A DNA stretch of 22,883 bases from Euryarchaeota archaeon UBA242 (GTDB lineage Archaea; Thermoplasmatota; Poseidoniia; Poseidoniales; Poseidoniaceae). Under the pieces are notes generated by a model. That model saw only the letters and a list, made by a program, of their open reading frames with translations. It ran no database searches and had not been told where the DNA came from. Made by a program: the position numbers and the translations under genes. Position 1 is the first letter of the stretch; each line of letters opens with the position of its first letter. The stretch spans positions 1 to 22,883 of the forward strand of contig DAJY01000053.1 of NCBI GenBank assembly GCA_002499015.1, written 5' to 3'. This document shows, piece after piece, positions 14,586 through 22,883 of the stretch.

Positions 14586-17500
14586 TCATTCAATCCGTGT
14601 GAAAGATTTATCTTCATTCAATAACCATTTACCACACTGTTCTCCAGTGTAATAAGTTGCGTCAGAAGAATATTCATAATCGCCACCTCTTGGCAATCCA
14701 TTCCAATCAACAACAACTGTTGAAATCGGCTGCACTATTTCTTCAGAACTTGTTTCAGAAGTTTCCGTTGTTTGCGGGATAAGTGAATCCAAAGCACCGA
14801 AATGTGCAGTGGCAGTAGCTTGTAAATCAACTTCAGGCTGAGCAGGTTGTACGTCTTGGTCTTGGCTAGGGTCTGCAACTGACGGGCCACTTGTCGCTGA
14901 ATTAGAGGCGCCTGGAGGGCCATTCATCGGCTTTGGTTTACCTGGAGGGCCGCCAGATGGCTTAGCATTGTTGTCGATTGATGGGGGCTCGCCCTTTGAG
15001 TTCTCATTTACAGATTGATGAACCTCATCTAGATCTGAACTTCTCTTCTTGAGGTATAATAAAGCCCCAATTAGTGCAATTATTCCGCCACTTGAAAGTG
15101 CTATTACTGTGGTTGAAAAGCCTTGACTTGCACCATCATAATCCTTAGTCCAGATATTGTTTTCTTCATCCAATTCCCAAATTAATTGTTCATCATCAAC
15201 TGAAATAAGCAATGTCCATTCCCCATCGGGTACAGTAATTCTAGAATTCATTATAACTGCAGTATTTTCTCCAAGTTCGTATAATAATTGGCGTCCTGCA
15301 ATGGTTTTCTCATCACCTTGAACAATGAAAATACTAAGATTAAACGGTTGTTGTATACCTTCTCCACCATTAATTAATTGCACTTTTAATGATAATTTAG
15401 ACCCTGCTGATGTATCGCCAGATATTTTTATTTCTCCCAATTCTAAGTCCGGACCGATGTTATTCAAAGTGCTTTCAAGCCACGGTGATAATTCACTATT
15501 TCCGTATTCAGAATCAAGTTGCCATCCAGAATCATCGTAACCATCTGCCCAGCAAGCAATTCGCGCTTGATTTGATAATAATGAAGGGTCACCTAGGCTA
15601 CTAAAGTCGAAATTGAATGCAAACATTGTTTTCCCGTCGAATATAGTACTTGATTCTCTGGAAAGAGTGACTGGTTGCCAATTTTGTTCAGTTGACCTCA
15701 CTTGACAAGTAAGAGATAAATTAGAACTCCAAGATTGAGGTTCATCCACATTGACACCGATTTCCACATTGTTCAGGTGATACCTTGAAATTCCACTTGT
15801 CAATTTGGATCGTAAAATCATTGGTGGGTCAGCATCAACAATGAGATCTGGTAGGTCGATTTCAAGTAACTTCTCGCTGGCCAGTGGATCCCAAATACTA
15901 ATTTTAGCATCATGTATTAGCCCGCTTTCAATTGGAGTTGCGAATGATAATGACAATTGACCATCAATAATATCTGCGGTCATTCCACCCTGCCATATCT
16001 CGTTTTGTATTTTTCCATACCAGAGAACCCCCAACTGTCCATTATAGTTTTTATCAGAAATGAGGTGCTTAACCGATGCTTCAATTTCAATCAGATCCCC
16101 AGCCATCACCTTAGGATTGTCACCAAGGGTTCCATTTACGGTCCCGGTTACATCCATTAAACTTTGAAATTGAACATCTAATGCTCGCTCAAGAGACCAT
16201 TGATTTTGTTGTGATTGACGAGTTGCACCATCATAATCTCGAACGATGACATCTAATTCACCAACTATCAACCCCGCAGTTGTTAGTGTCCAATCAACAG
16301 TTGCCCACATTTCTACAGTCATTTTACCATTGGATATAGTTGCGATACAGTTTGAAGAGTTAACCAACAATCTGGCATCAAGAGAACTACAAATTCCTTG
16401 ATGTGGTAAATATTTGATACCAAGATTTGAATCTCCACCCAATTCAATTTTGAATTCACTAAGGTCTTCCATTTCATTTGAATCGCTCGCAGTAATACTC
16501 CAGCCAATCTGACGAGTAGGTTCAAGCCTTTGTCCACTGTTGGGGATTATTTCACCAAGTGGGCTAATATCAGTAATAATTGCCTTTTGAGGGTCGCGAC
16601 TAATCCACCAAGAAATTCCATTCTCTGCGGAAATAACTGGTAATGAATGGTTAGATACATCCGTTCCACTAAGCATGGTGCGAACAATTTGATGATCTTC
16701 ATTCCCCGAATCATTAACAGTCATATTTAGGTACCAAATATTGGCTGAATTTACAATAGAGAAATTTCGCTGTTGATATTCACCAATCTGGGCAATTCCA
16801 TCCAAGGGATTGCCATTATAACCATCATCTCTATTTTCAACCCACACTGACATTTGTGTTGTATTATTGGTGAATCCGCCAACATTATAGATTTGTATGC
16901 CGTACAATCGGTTGGCATCTTTATTGATGTATCCTCCATCAGTAATTGTAGTGGATAGCATTATTGGAACTTCAATATTTAGAATAAAATTGTGTGGGGT
17001 TTCATCAACGTTCAAGATTAAATTATCCATAGTTGTTGCTTCAATCCAAATACTTGCTTCTCCTGAGACATTTTCTGGAAGAGTATATTCAATATTTGTT
17101 TCTTGACCAATTTTGAGTGAGAACCATCCGGTTGTAGCATTAGCCCAAACATCATTACCGTCTTCTGTTTGATTGAATTCTATTATATCCAAATGTACGC
17201 GTGCCTGTATTGTTCCAGATAATAATTGATTTCTAGATGTTGTGAAATAATTCTCAACAACCAAATTTAGTTTGGTTAATTCTGGAACTATTTCATTTTC
17301 TTGAAGTGTGTAATTACCTTGACTAGTAAAATTGGCTGTAATAGATTTTATTCCTACATCTACTTCTTTATCAATGGTAATAGGGGTTGGATGTGTATAT
17401 GTTGTATTCCTCAATCCTACAGTTTTAACCTGCATTAGAAGATAGTCAGTAGCGAGCCCCTCGGATAAGGAGAATTGCCAATCCATTAACTGACCATCTT

Positions 17501-19313
17501 GATTAATCAAACCATCTTGAACAGATGTCTGCGAAGTGATTAACATTGAATCAGGATCACTTACAGTGAAGGAATTGCTATCCTTTGACCAAGTTATTGT
17601 GGTCCATTGGGATGCTGTTTCCTTGAATCCTTGAGAGTTTGCTGAAACAATTGATAATTGATATTGCGCCGAATTAGAATATGCATAATGATGTGTTGAG
17701 AAGGAAACAGGGGCAGCATTTGGATGCATAGTATTTGGTATTGATGAAGTGATTGCAGCATTTTCACTAATTATTTCCACATTATCTAAATTTGGAGTCG
17801 ACCAATTTTGCATAGCAGTGGTTGTATATTTTATTCTATACTGCATAAAAGAAGTATCTTCACTAAGACTGCTAAGTGAGTGGTTTCCAATCCCAACGAA
17901 TTGAGGAATACTTGCATTTGCTCCTATCGGTTGCCAATCATTAATACCTACAGAAACTGCATCTGAGCCAGATTTGTACTGCATTTGTAAATTAGTGCCA
18001 TACGGGGTATTACCATCCAATGTCATCCACATCGGAGTGGCAGTACCCTGCGATGAGTATCTCAAATCAACAGGCAGGGAGGTAATCCATCCCTCATGCT
18101 CATTTGGATTTTCAAAGTATTCAGTAGCTGCGAGATAAAACGCATTCCATTGTGTGAATCTTGTACCAGAGGAATCTCCTGTTGCATACATGATTGTACC
18201 ACCGCCAGAAGCTATAGTTGAATCATATATTCCGATAGGTAATGTATGCAACAATCTCCAAGTTTGGTCTAGTGGGTGATATCCATACATTTTTTTGCTG
18301 GCCACTCCACTCCAAGTTTGATCTTCGTAGCCACCTATCAGTACAATTTCATCATTGAATACAGCTGCAGCATGTGCGGCCAGTGAGATCGGTAAGTCAC
18401 TCAAATTAGTCCAAATATCTGTTGCGGGGTCGTAAACTTCAGTACGGTTGGAATCAAGGATTCCAGAATAATTCGTAAGTGGATCTATTTCTTTGGAAAC
18501 TCCTCCAAGGGCGTATAATTTTCCGTGAAAGGCGGTCAAAGTAAAAGAGTGTCTTACATAATTCATACTCGATAATTGGGTCCAACTATCGGTTACAGGG
18601 TCGTAACGCAATAAATTATCCGTGATGTCATTACGACTTTGCCTATTGACTCCTCCAGCAACATAGAGATACCCGTCGAGTGCATCAACTCCTGCTAATC
18701 CAACTTCTTTACCCGACGGCATTGAAGTCATCATTGTCCAATTACCAGTATTCAAGTCAAAACTCTGTAGCAGTCCTTGTGACCTTATTTCGGGGCTTGC
18801 AGTAGGGTGATAATCTCCCGCCAGGTATAATTTTCCACCAATTTGTGCGCAACCGGCATATTGTTGAGTTTGATTTAGCATTGAACTAGAAAAACTCCAT
18901 GTGCCCGTTGAAACATCAAATATTTCTACTGCAGAAGTTGGTCCTTCATCGTTATTTACTATTGGACTCGGGTCCATACGGCCACCCATTAACCAAATTT
19001 CGTTTGTTTGCTCAAGGTATTCGGTGCACGCACCAGTACGTGTGGACATTAACCCATTAGCATTTGTAGCTCCCCATTGAATATCAGGGCGAGTTAATTT
19101 TGCTTCTCCAGTGGAATTAATAACCGTAGTATTCTCAAAAAGAAAACCATTACTAGAATTGAAATCATTATTTGAATGGGAAATGAATTTCACCGATTCA
19201 TCAACAGTAATTTGTGGATCATTTGATGTAATCATTGCAGACCAAGATGAGGTTAATAGTATCATTAATAGAATTAAAACAATACCATTTTGCCTGACCG
19301 AACGACTATCCAT
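14586..19313 (-). CDS. Giant secreted kelch-repeat surface protein with CARDB-like domain, membrane anchor and cytoplasmic tail
   Basis: 1575 residues. A signal peptide (about 8-30: IVLILLMILLTSSWSAMI) is followed by about six kelch repeats (about 75-400), each with a Gly-Gly strand and a spaced Y-D-P...W pair, for example LYVAGG, LYALGG and IVLIGGY, forming a beta-propeller. Residues 400-1290 are beta-rich, Asn/Ser/Thr-rich repeats with many N-x-S/T sequons, suggesting stacked Ig-like domains and N-glycosylation. A CARDB-like domain (about 1295-1400) has the typical LKVQLINGGEG and ending with DEENNIW. A membrane helix (about 1403-1423) followed by KKRSS anchors it. The remaining 150 residues are cytoplasmic: a Pro/Gly-rich linker, then a Gly/Tyr-rich terminal segment beginning DWNGLPRGGDYEY. 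It probably binds ligands or other cells at the surface; no enzymatic site is visible. No Shine-Dalgarno precedes ATG 19313; CTTAATTG at 19337-19344 may be the TATA box. Confidence 0.9.
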   Translation of the reverse strand: MDSRSVRQNGIVLILLMILLTSSWSAMITSNDPQITVDESVKFISHSNNDFNSSNGFLFENTTVINSTGEAKLTRPDIQWGATNANGLMSTRTGACTEYLEQTNEIWLMGGRMDPSPIVNNDEGPTSAVEIFDVSTGTWSFSSSMLNQTQQYAGCAQIGGKLYLAGDYHPTASPEIRSQGLLQSFDLNTGNWTMMTSMPSGKEVGLAGVDALDGYLYVAGGVNRQSRNDITDNLLRYDPVTDSWTQLSSMNYVRHSFTLTAFHGKLYALGGVSKEIDPLTNYSGILDSNRTEVYDPATDIWTNLSDLPISLAAHAAAVFNDEIVLIGGYEDQTWSGVASKKMYGYHPLDQTWRLLHTLPIGIYDSTIASGGGTIMYATGDSSGTRFTQWNAFYLAATEYFENPNEHEGWITSLPVDLRYSSQGTATPMWMTLDGNTPYGTNLQMQYKSGSDAVSVGINDWQPIGANASIPQFVGIGNHSLSSLSEDTSFMQYRIKYTTTAMQNWSTPNLDNVEIISENAAITSSIPNTMHPNAAPVSFSTHHYAYSNSAQYQLSIVSANSQGFKETASQWTTITWSKDSNSFTVSDPDSMLITSQTSVQDGLINQDGQLMDWQFSLSEGLATDYLLMQVKTVGLRNTTYTHPTPITIDKEVDVGIKSITANFTSQGNYTLQENEIVPELTKLNLVVENYFTTSRNQLLSGTIQARVHLDIIEFNQTEDGNDVWANATTGWFSLKIGQETNIEYTLPENVSGEASIWIEATTMDNLILNVDETPHNFILNIEVPIMLSTTITDGGYINKDANRLYGIQIYNVGGFTNNTTQMSVWVENRDDGYNGNPLDGIAQIGEYQQRNFSIVNSANIWYLNMTVNDSGNEDHQIVRTMLSGTDVSNHSLPVISAENGISWWISRDPQKAIITDISPLGEIIPNSGQRLEPTRQIGWSITASDSNEMEDLSEFKIELGGDSNLGIKYLPHQGICSSLDARLLVNSSNCIATISNGKMTVEMWATVDWTLTTAGLIVGELDVIVRDYDGATRQSQQNQWSLERALDVQFQSLMDVTGTVNGTLGDNPKVMAGDLIEIEASVKHLISDKNYNGQLGVLWYGKIQNEIWQGGMTADIIDGQLSLSFATPIESGLIHDAKISIWDPLASEKLLEIDLPDLIVDADPPMILRSKLTSGISRYHLNNVEIGVNVDEPQSWSSNLSLTCQVRSTEQNWQPVTLSRESSTIFDGKTMFAFNFDFSSLGDPSLLSNQARIACWADGYDDSGWQLDSEYGNSELSPWLESTLNNIGPDLELGEIKISGDTSAGSKLSLKVQLINGGEGIQQPFNLSIFIVQGDEKTIAGRQLLYELGENTAVIMNSRITVPDGEWTLLISVDDEQLIWELDEENNIWTKDYDGASQGFSTTVIALSSGGIIALIGALLYLKKRSSDLDEVHQSVNENSKGEPPSIDNNAKPSGGPPGKPKPMNGPPGASNSATSGPSVADPSQDQDVQPAQPEVDLQATATAHFGALDSLIPQTTETSETSSEEIVQPISTVVVDWNGLPRGGDYEYSSDATYYTGEQCGKWLLNEDKSFTRIE

Positions 19314-19444
19314 GATATGGGGGCTAGCACCTGCTTCAATTAAGTTGTTGAACGATGCATAGAAATAAGCGTGAAAAGGCCATATTAGACTTAAAGTATG
19401 GTGGAATACATATTACTGTGCTCAATGGGATTAGAACAATACTG

Positions 19445-19464
19445 CCATAGGTTCATGTCTATGG
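19445..19464. repeat. Short inverted repeat in the kelch/HEAT intergenic region
   Basis: CCATAG and CTATGG are perfect complements separated by 8 bases, 32 bases before the HEAT-gene start, in the gap shared by two divergent genes. It could be a protein-binding site or a small leader hairpin; a six-base repeat can also arise by chance. Confidence 0.25.
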
Positions 19465-19495
19465 TGTATATGCGGGCGTCATAGGGGTATTGAAA

Positions 19496-20881
19496 TTGTC
19501 ACGTGAATACATTGCAAGAGACCCTCGAACTGGATTGCCCATCAGTGTGGGTAGCGAGGAAAAAACCAAGACTAATATCAATGACAAGACTGAAAGAGGT
19601 CCGTGGCAAGGTTTGCGAAAGCAGGATATTATTCCGTTGGCTAAAGGAGAAATTGAATCAGCAAAGTCTGTTTGGACAGAAAGAGATTATCATTTGACGC
19701 AAGTAGACGGTGTTAGAGCATTACAAAGGCTGAAAGGATTTGCTTCAACAGAAGCCCATAAAGTTCTACTATCTTCACTTCAAAACGACGACCCTGCGAT
19801 TCGAGTTGCTGCCTTAGAGGCATTACCCGAAGTTGCAATTCAGAAGTCCGACGAGTTGTTTGACTGGTTGAGCGTTCTTCTTGATGATGAGAATATTGAT
19901 GTTAGTAAGGCTGCGAGTAAAGCGCTTTCAATATCTGCCCCAGTCTTCCCTTCTGGTATTGAAACAATACTAGTAAATGAATTGCGTTCTCCTATAAAGT
20001 TCCGACAAGATAATGCTTGGGATGCATTGAAAGGTCTTGCGGATACTTGGCCGGAAGTTGTTTGTTTACACATTGATCGTTTGCTGCTTGAACCTGATAA
20101 AGAATACAGAATAAAGGCGGCTAAATTACTAAGAAAGGTACTGCGGAAAGGCGATTCTTCAGCATGGGATTTAGTTTCCTGGGCACTTAATGATGAATGC
20201 AATGAAGTTCGCAGAATTGCTGCAAAAACATTGCCAACTCTGGCTAATAAAGATCCTCGAGTTGCGACATTATTCGCTGAACGGGCAATGGTAGATGTCG
20301 ATTCGCAAGTCCGTATTTCAGCAATTAAAGCAATTCAAAAATTGGATAAAGACAATGGTAGAGCACAAAATATTGTACTTTCTGGAACTAGGAGCAAGGA
20401 TTTGCAAGTTCGCACAGCGTGTATCAATTTGCTACCACGCCTGCTAAGTGAAGATGTTCTACGCGTGACGGCTGATGAATTGCTTCGCACTGAGACTGAT
20501 AGTGGACTAATTAAAAGCCTGAAAGAAATGGTGTTCGATGTAGAAATTGAAGGCACTGAAGCTCAAAAGAATCGATTCCTTGCGGCTGCAATACCAGTTC
20601 CTCAATTGGATCGTGAAATTGCTGAATCACAGGGTAAAAAGTTCGGATTGGACCCTCTTCCTTCAGATAGAAAAAGTCTATCGGAAGATATTAGTGAGAA
20701 ACCAGATCATCTTTTAACGGACACTGAAAGAGTTCAGAAAATGATCGCAATGAATGAGCAGATAAAGAAAAAGGAAGCCGAAAGGAAAAATGCATATCGT
20801 TCATATTCACAAGATGAAGTCTATGGCTATGAGGATGACTTCGGAGATGATTTAGATTCAGATGATGATGATGATTTCTAG
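19496..20881 (+). CDS. HEAT-repeat protein with charged linker and poly-Asp tail
   Basis: About 461 residues, soluble. After an N-terminal region of about 65 residues come roughly seven HEAT-type helical repeats (about 70-345), recognisable by repeated D-x-x-V-R-x-A-A-x-x-A-L patterns such as DDPAIRVAALEAL, CNEVRRIAAKTL and DSQVRISAIKAI. These form a curved scaffold for protein or nucleic-acid binding and carry no catalytic site. Residues 370-440 are charged and helical, and the protein ends with an acidic tail including DSDDDDDF, a type that often contacts basic proteins. The start is TTG 19496 because GGGG (19484-19487) lies 8 bases upstream; TTG 19490 would add two residues but leaves only 2 bases. 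It precedes the 71-aa and DEAD-box helicase genes on the same strand. Partner unknown. Confidence 0.85.
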   Translation: MSREYIARDPRTGLPISVGSEEKTKTNINDKTERGPWQGLRKQDIIPLAKGEIESAKSVWTERDYHLTQVDGVRALQRLKGFASTEAHKVLLSSLQNDDPAIRVAALEALPEVAIQKSDELFDWLSVLLDDENIDVSKAASKALSISAPVFPSGIETILVNELRSPIKFRQDNAWDALKGLADTWPEVVCLHIDRLLLEPDKEYRIKAAKLLRKVLRKGDSSAWDLVSWALNDECNEVRRIAAKTLPTLANKDPRVATLFAERAMVDVDSQVRISAIKAIQKLDKDNGRAQNIVLSGTRSKDLQVRTACINLLPRLLSEDVLRVTADELLRTETDSGLIKSLKEMVFDVEIEGTEAQKNRFLAAAIPVPQLDREIAESQGKKFGLDPLPSDRKSLSEDISEKPDHLLTDTERVQKMIAMNEQIKKKEAERKNAYRSYSQDEVYGYEDDFGDDLDSDDDDDF

Positions 20882-20944
20882 GTGAAAGTTAAGCATTTTT
20901 TGGCTCACAGTGTTTCCTTTACTCCTCGGAAAATGCGGCATCAT

Positions 20945-20970
20945 TAAGAGGGGGAGGTCAGTGGGCCGAT
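20945..20970 (+). promoter_or_regulatory. G-rich leader element upstream of the 71-aa gene
   Basis: TAAGAGGGGGAGGTCA is followed by GTGGGCCGA, 30 to 46 bases before the ATG at 20991, in the same arrangement as before the zinc-ribbon gene. The GTG at 20961 is in frame with the downstream gene, so it could instead be an upstream start adding ten residues, although GGAGG would then be only 3 bases away. Confidence 0.4.
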
Positions 20971-20990
20971 TACTAAAGAGGTGTGTTATC

Positions 20991-21206
20991 ATGAGTGATT
21001 CTCCGTTCAACGACAAAGAAGAGCAATTTGACAGACTATGGGATGGTATGACTCCTAAGGGTGTCAACCGAAATAAGTCTTTGAAATTTAGACAATACAT
21101 TCTTGAGCATGTTCGCCAAACACGCCGCCCAATGAACAAAGAAAATGCTTTGAAATATTGGATGGGCGATTTACAAAAGGAAATCGCAGAAGCGGACAAT
21201 TACTGA
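20991..21206 (+). CDS. Small charged hypothetical protein (71 aa)
   Basis: I do not recognise this protein. It is short, soluble and highly charged, with helical stretches (DKEEQFDRLWDGM, KSLKFRQYILEHVRQTRR, NKENALKYWMGDLQKEIAEA), several aromatic residues and no cysteine. The mixed basic and acidic composition would suit binding to RNA or to a larger protein. It lies between the HEAT-repeat gene and the DEAD-box helicase, on the same strand and 63 bases before the latter, so it may be coexpressed with the helicase. ATG 20991 is preceded by GAGGTG with GAGG 9 bases away. In-frame starts at 20961 (GTG) and 20910 would lengthen it, but the added residues look non-native. Confidence 0.7.
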   Translation: MSDSPFNDKEEQFDRLWDGMTPKGVNRNKSLKFRQYILEHVRQTRRPMNKENALKYWMGDLQKEIAEADNY

Positions 21207-21269
21207 TTTAGTGTCAAGGGCTCTCATTCCGTAGAGGGTCCAACCCAATAGAAACGGAGAGTCAATAAG

Positions 21270-22685
21270 ATGTTCACAACCACACGATTCACTGATTGGG
21301 ACTTACCCCAAGGCATCCTAAATGGAATAGAAGAACTTGGTTGGGAGTATTCAACTCCAGTTCAAAAAGACACTATCCCATTGGCTCTTAGTGGCAGAGA
21401 TGTTATCGGTCAAGCAAGAACAGGTTCAGGTAAAACCGGGGCTTTTGGAATTCCAATCATTAGCAAGTGTACTGCAAGTGGTAAACTGCAGGCTCTGATA
21501 TTAACTCCTACAAGGGAATTAGCAAATCAAGTTGCTGAGGAGATGAAAATAGTTCAAGGAGATTCTGGACTTACAATTCTTACAGTCTATGGTGGAACCG
21601 ACTTAGAAAAGCAGGCTAGAGCATTACAAGATGGCGTCGATATTATTGTTGGAACTCCAGGAAGGGTAATGGATATGTCCGAACGAGGACATATTGATTT
21701 GTCAAGCCCAACTTTGTTTTGTCTTGATGAGGCAGATCGAATGCTGGATATGGGATTCTTCCCAGACATCATGTTGGTTGTTGAAAAAATGACTTCTCGC
21801 CAACAAACCTTACTCTTTTCAGCAACATTCCCGCAAGAGATTATTGATGAAGCCAATGAATTCATGAATGAACCTGAATTCGTATTGACCAATGTTGAGG
21901 AATTAGACATCCCTCCAATTGACATGTATATGGTGAGTATTGGTCGAGCCAATAAGTTGTGGGTTGCAGGACGCCTTCTAACCAAAAATGAAGATGGACA
22001 AACAATCATCTTCTGCAACACAAAAAGAATGGTCGATTTGGCTGTTCAAAGACTTTCCAAGTATGGATTTGATGTTGCAGGATTACATGGGGATTTGAAT
22101 CAAAACCAAAGAGAGAAGGTTTTAGATAAATTCAAGGATGGGCAATTCAAAACTATTGTTGCTACAGATGTTGCATCACGTGGAATAGATGTTGATGGTA
22201 TTACAATGGTTATCAATTACGATATTCCTGATGATATTGATTCCTTTATACATAGAGTTGGTAGAACCGGTAGAATTGGACGAAAGGGAGAGGCATGGAG
22301 CCTTGTATCAAGAGATGATTCAGCGCAATTGAATAAAATCATTGCTACATACGGATTAAATATTGTCGAGACTGAAGCGCCAGACCTTCCGCAAGGTATG
22401 GATATAGATCCAGTCAAAAAGCAAGATGATTACGGAGAGAATGCTAATGTTTTCGGATTCGTAACTTTGTCTTTGGACATTCCTCGGAAAGTTGCTGGTT
22501 CTTCAAGAACAGTTTCAAATTGGTTCATCAAGGCGTTAAATTGTGATGAAATGGCAATCGGTGATGTTTCCTTCGAGGAGCAAAAAACATTTATCAGTAT
22601 CCACACTAGTAAAATTGGTCTTGCAATAAAAGCTCTAGAAAAGAGAGAGATGTCTGGACAAATTGTATCAGTATCTATTATCTGA
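21270..22685 (+). CDS. DEAD-box RNA helicase with DbpA-like C-terminal RNA-binding domain
   Basis: All core motifs are present in this 471-residue protein: the upstream aromatic and Q motif (FTDW, then STPVQ), motif I ARTGSGKT (49-56), Ia PTRELANQ (80-87), Ib TPGR (129-132), II DEAD (153-156), III SAT (184-186), V ATDVASRGIDV (298-308) and VI HRVGRTGR (328-335). Residues 394-471 form a small alpha/beta domain ending IGDVSFEEQKTFISI...SGQIVSVSI, which resembles the DbpA RNA-binding domain that directs bacterial helicases to 23S rRNA. The enzyme likely uses ATP to remodel rRNA or mRNA structure. This C-terminal domain is best known from bacteria, so transfer is possible. GGAGAG lies upstream of the ATG at usable spacing. 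It converges with the 54-aa gene, stop codons 10 bases apart. Confidence 0.95.
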   Translation: MFTTTRFTDWDLPQGILNGIEELGWEYSTPVQKDTIPLALSGRDVIGQARTGSGKTGAFGIPIISKCTASGKLQALILTPTRELANQVAEEMKIVQGDSGLTILTVYGGTDLEKQARALQDGVDIIVGTPGRVMDMSERGHIDLSSPTLFCLDEADRMLDMGFFPDIMLVVEKMTSRQQTLLFSATFPQEIIDEANEFMNEPEFVLTNVEELDIPPIDMYMVSIGRANKLWVAGRLLTKNEDGQTIIFCNTKRMVDLAVQRLSKYGFDVAGLHGDLNQNQREKVLDKFKDGQFKTIVATDVASRGIDVDGITMVINYDIPDDIDSFIHRVGRTGRIGRKGEAWSLVSRDDSAQLNKIIATYGLNIVETEAPDLPQGMDIDPVKKQDDYGENANVFGFVTLSLDIPRKVAGSSRTVSNWFIKALNCDEMAIGDVSFEEQKTFISIHTSKIGLAIKALEKREMSGQIVSVSII

Positions 22686-22695
22686 GTACTTTGGA

Positions 22696-22860
22696 TCAAA
22701 ACCAAATCATCATCACTAGGATGAAGAAAAAGGCACCCAAAACAAATAGAATTGATGCTGAAGTAATCAGTCCATAACCTAATGACTTATTTCCTCTAGC
22801 AAAAGAAATTATAATTGCTACAATCCCTACTAGTGGCAGTAAACAAAAAGCGTCATCCAT
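22696..22860 (-). CDS. Small two-helix membrane protein (54 aa)
   Basis: I translated this short frame directly. After MDDAFCLLPL the product has one hydrophobic segment (about 7-20), a short polar loop ARGNKSLGYG (21-30), and a second hydrophobic segment (31-54) that runs to the C-terminus: an alpha-helical hairpin in the membrane. A consensus GGAGG (22868-22872) sits exactly 7 bases before the ATG, the strongest evidence that it is translated. Function is unknown. Its promoter or an upstream partner gene lies beyond the right edge; a frame upstream could end in a TGA overlapping this start (GAATCCGG...ATGGATGA), which would suggest an operon, but too little is visible to say. Confidence 0.7.
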   Translation of the reverse strand: MDDAFCLLPLVGIVAIIISFARGNKSLGYGLITSASILFVLGAFFFILVMMIWF

Positions 22861-22883
22861 GAAACCGCCTCCATCCGGATTCG

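Noticed and set aside
19355..19450. 31-codon frame (ATG to TAG) between the kelch and HEAT genes
   Set aside because: No ribosome site and no recognisable product; it more likely occupies the shared promoter region of two divergent genes.
19840..20202. 120-codon minus-strand frame
   Set aside because: Antisense to the HEAT-repeat gene and Ser-rich, as expected from reading the complement of a Leu/Glu-rich gene.
20842..20878. GAT-rich tandem repeat at the end of the HEAT gene
   Set aside because: It encodes the acidic Asp tail in frame and is explained by coding; it is not a CRISPR or microsatellite feature of note.
21187..21269. Extra leader element before the DEAD-box helicase (AGAGGG near 21233)
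   Set aside because: It shares only AGAGGG with the G-rich leader blocks and lacks the GTGGGC part, so I did not count it as a member.
21587..22021. 144-codon minus-strand frame
   Set aside because: Antisense to the DEAD-box helicase, which has every core motif in its frame; the product is Ser/Cys-rich with no domain.

Overview
The window reads as a compact, AT-rich stretch of a euryarchaeal chromosome, most likely a planktonic marine lineage such as Candidatus Poseidoniales (Marine Group II) or a close relative. Archaeal ancestry is shown by RNA polymerase subunit L, archaeal elongation factor 1-beta next to an HVO_2753-type zinc-ribbon protein, an archaeal-type TruD, and a DUF2240-like protein. 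The lineage is inferred from gene style (large kelch-type surface protein, RND/MMPL giants, DsbA-VKOR pair, many Shine-Dalgarno sites) and was not tested by phylogeny. I see no tRNA, rRNA, CRISPR array, insertion sequence or phage gene.

Layout. (1) 1-3278, minus strand: a dolichol-phosphate-sugar-synthase-like glycosyltransferase followed by a two-repeat RND/MMPL transporter that runs off the left edge and carries a calcium-binding-type Asp/Gly insert. (2) 3521-7540: a small conserved-looking protein; a plus-strand cluster of NAD-dependent sugar epimerase, membrane-anchored thioredoxin-fold oxidoreductase and VKOR; a small hypothetical protein; and a second, minus-strand, membrane-anchored thioredoxin-fold protein. 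Together these suggest disulfide formation and sugar or envelope work outside the membrane. (3) 7652-11188: information processing, with RlmE (FtsJ), an OB-fold protein, the zinc ribbon and aEF1-beta on plus, and rpoL-truD on minus. (4) 11368-19313: a second RND/MMPL protein, a DUF2240-like protein, and a 1575-residue kelch/CARDB surface protein with a C-terminal membrane anchor and cytoplasmic tail. (5) 19496-22860: a HEAT-repeat protein with an acidic tail, a 71-residue protein, a DEAD-box helicase with a DbpA-like C-terminal domain, and a convergent 54-residue membrane protein.

Coding density is very high: convergent stop codons lie 1, 4 and 10 bases apart at three places, and no gap reaches 300 bases. 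Many starts have a GAGG or GGAGG core exactly 7 bases upstream, which I used to choose starts, including TTG starts; other genes (OB-fold protein, glycosyltransferase, kelch protein) have no such site and look leaderless or nearly so. Several 5' leaders share a G-rich element that the genes do not explain. I found no clear new defence or mobile system. The most interesting features are the redox cluster, the degenerate zinc ribbon, the Ca-type loop inside an RND protein, and the repeated leader element.
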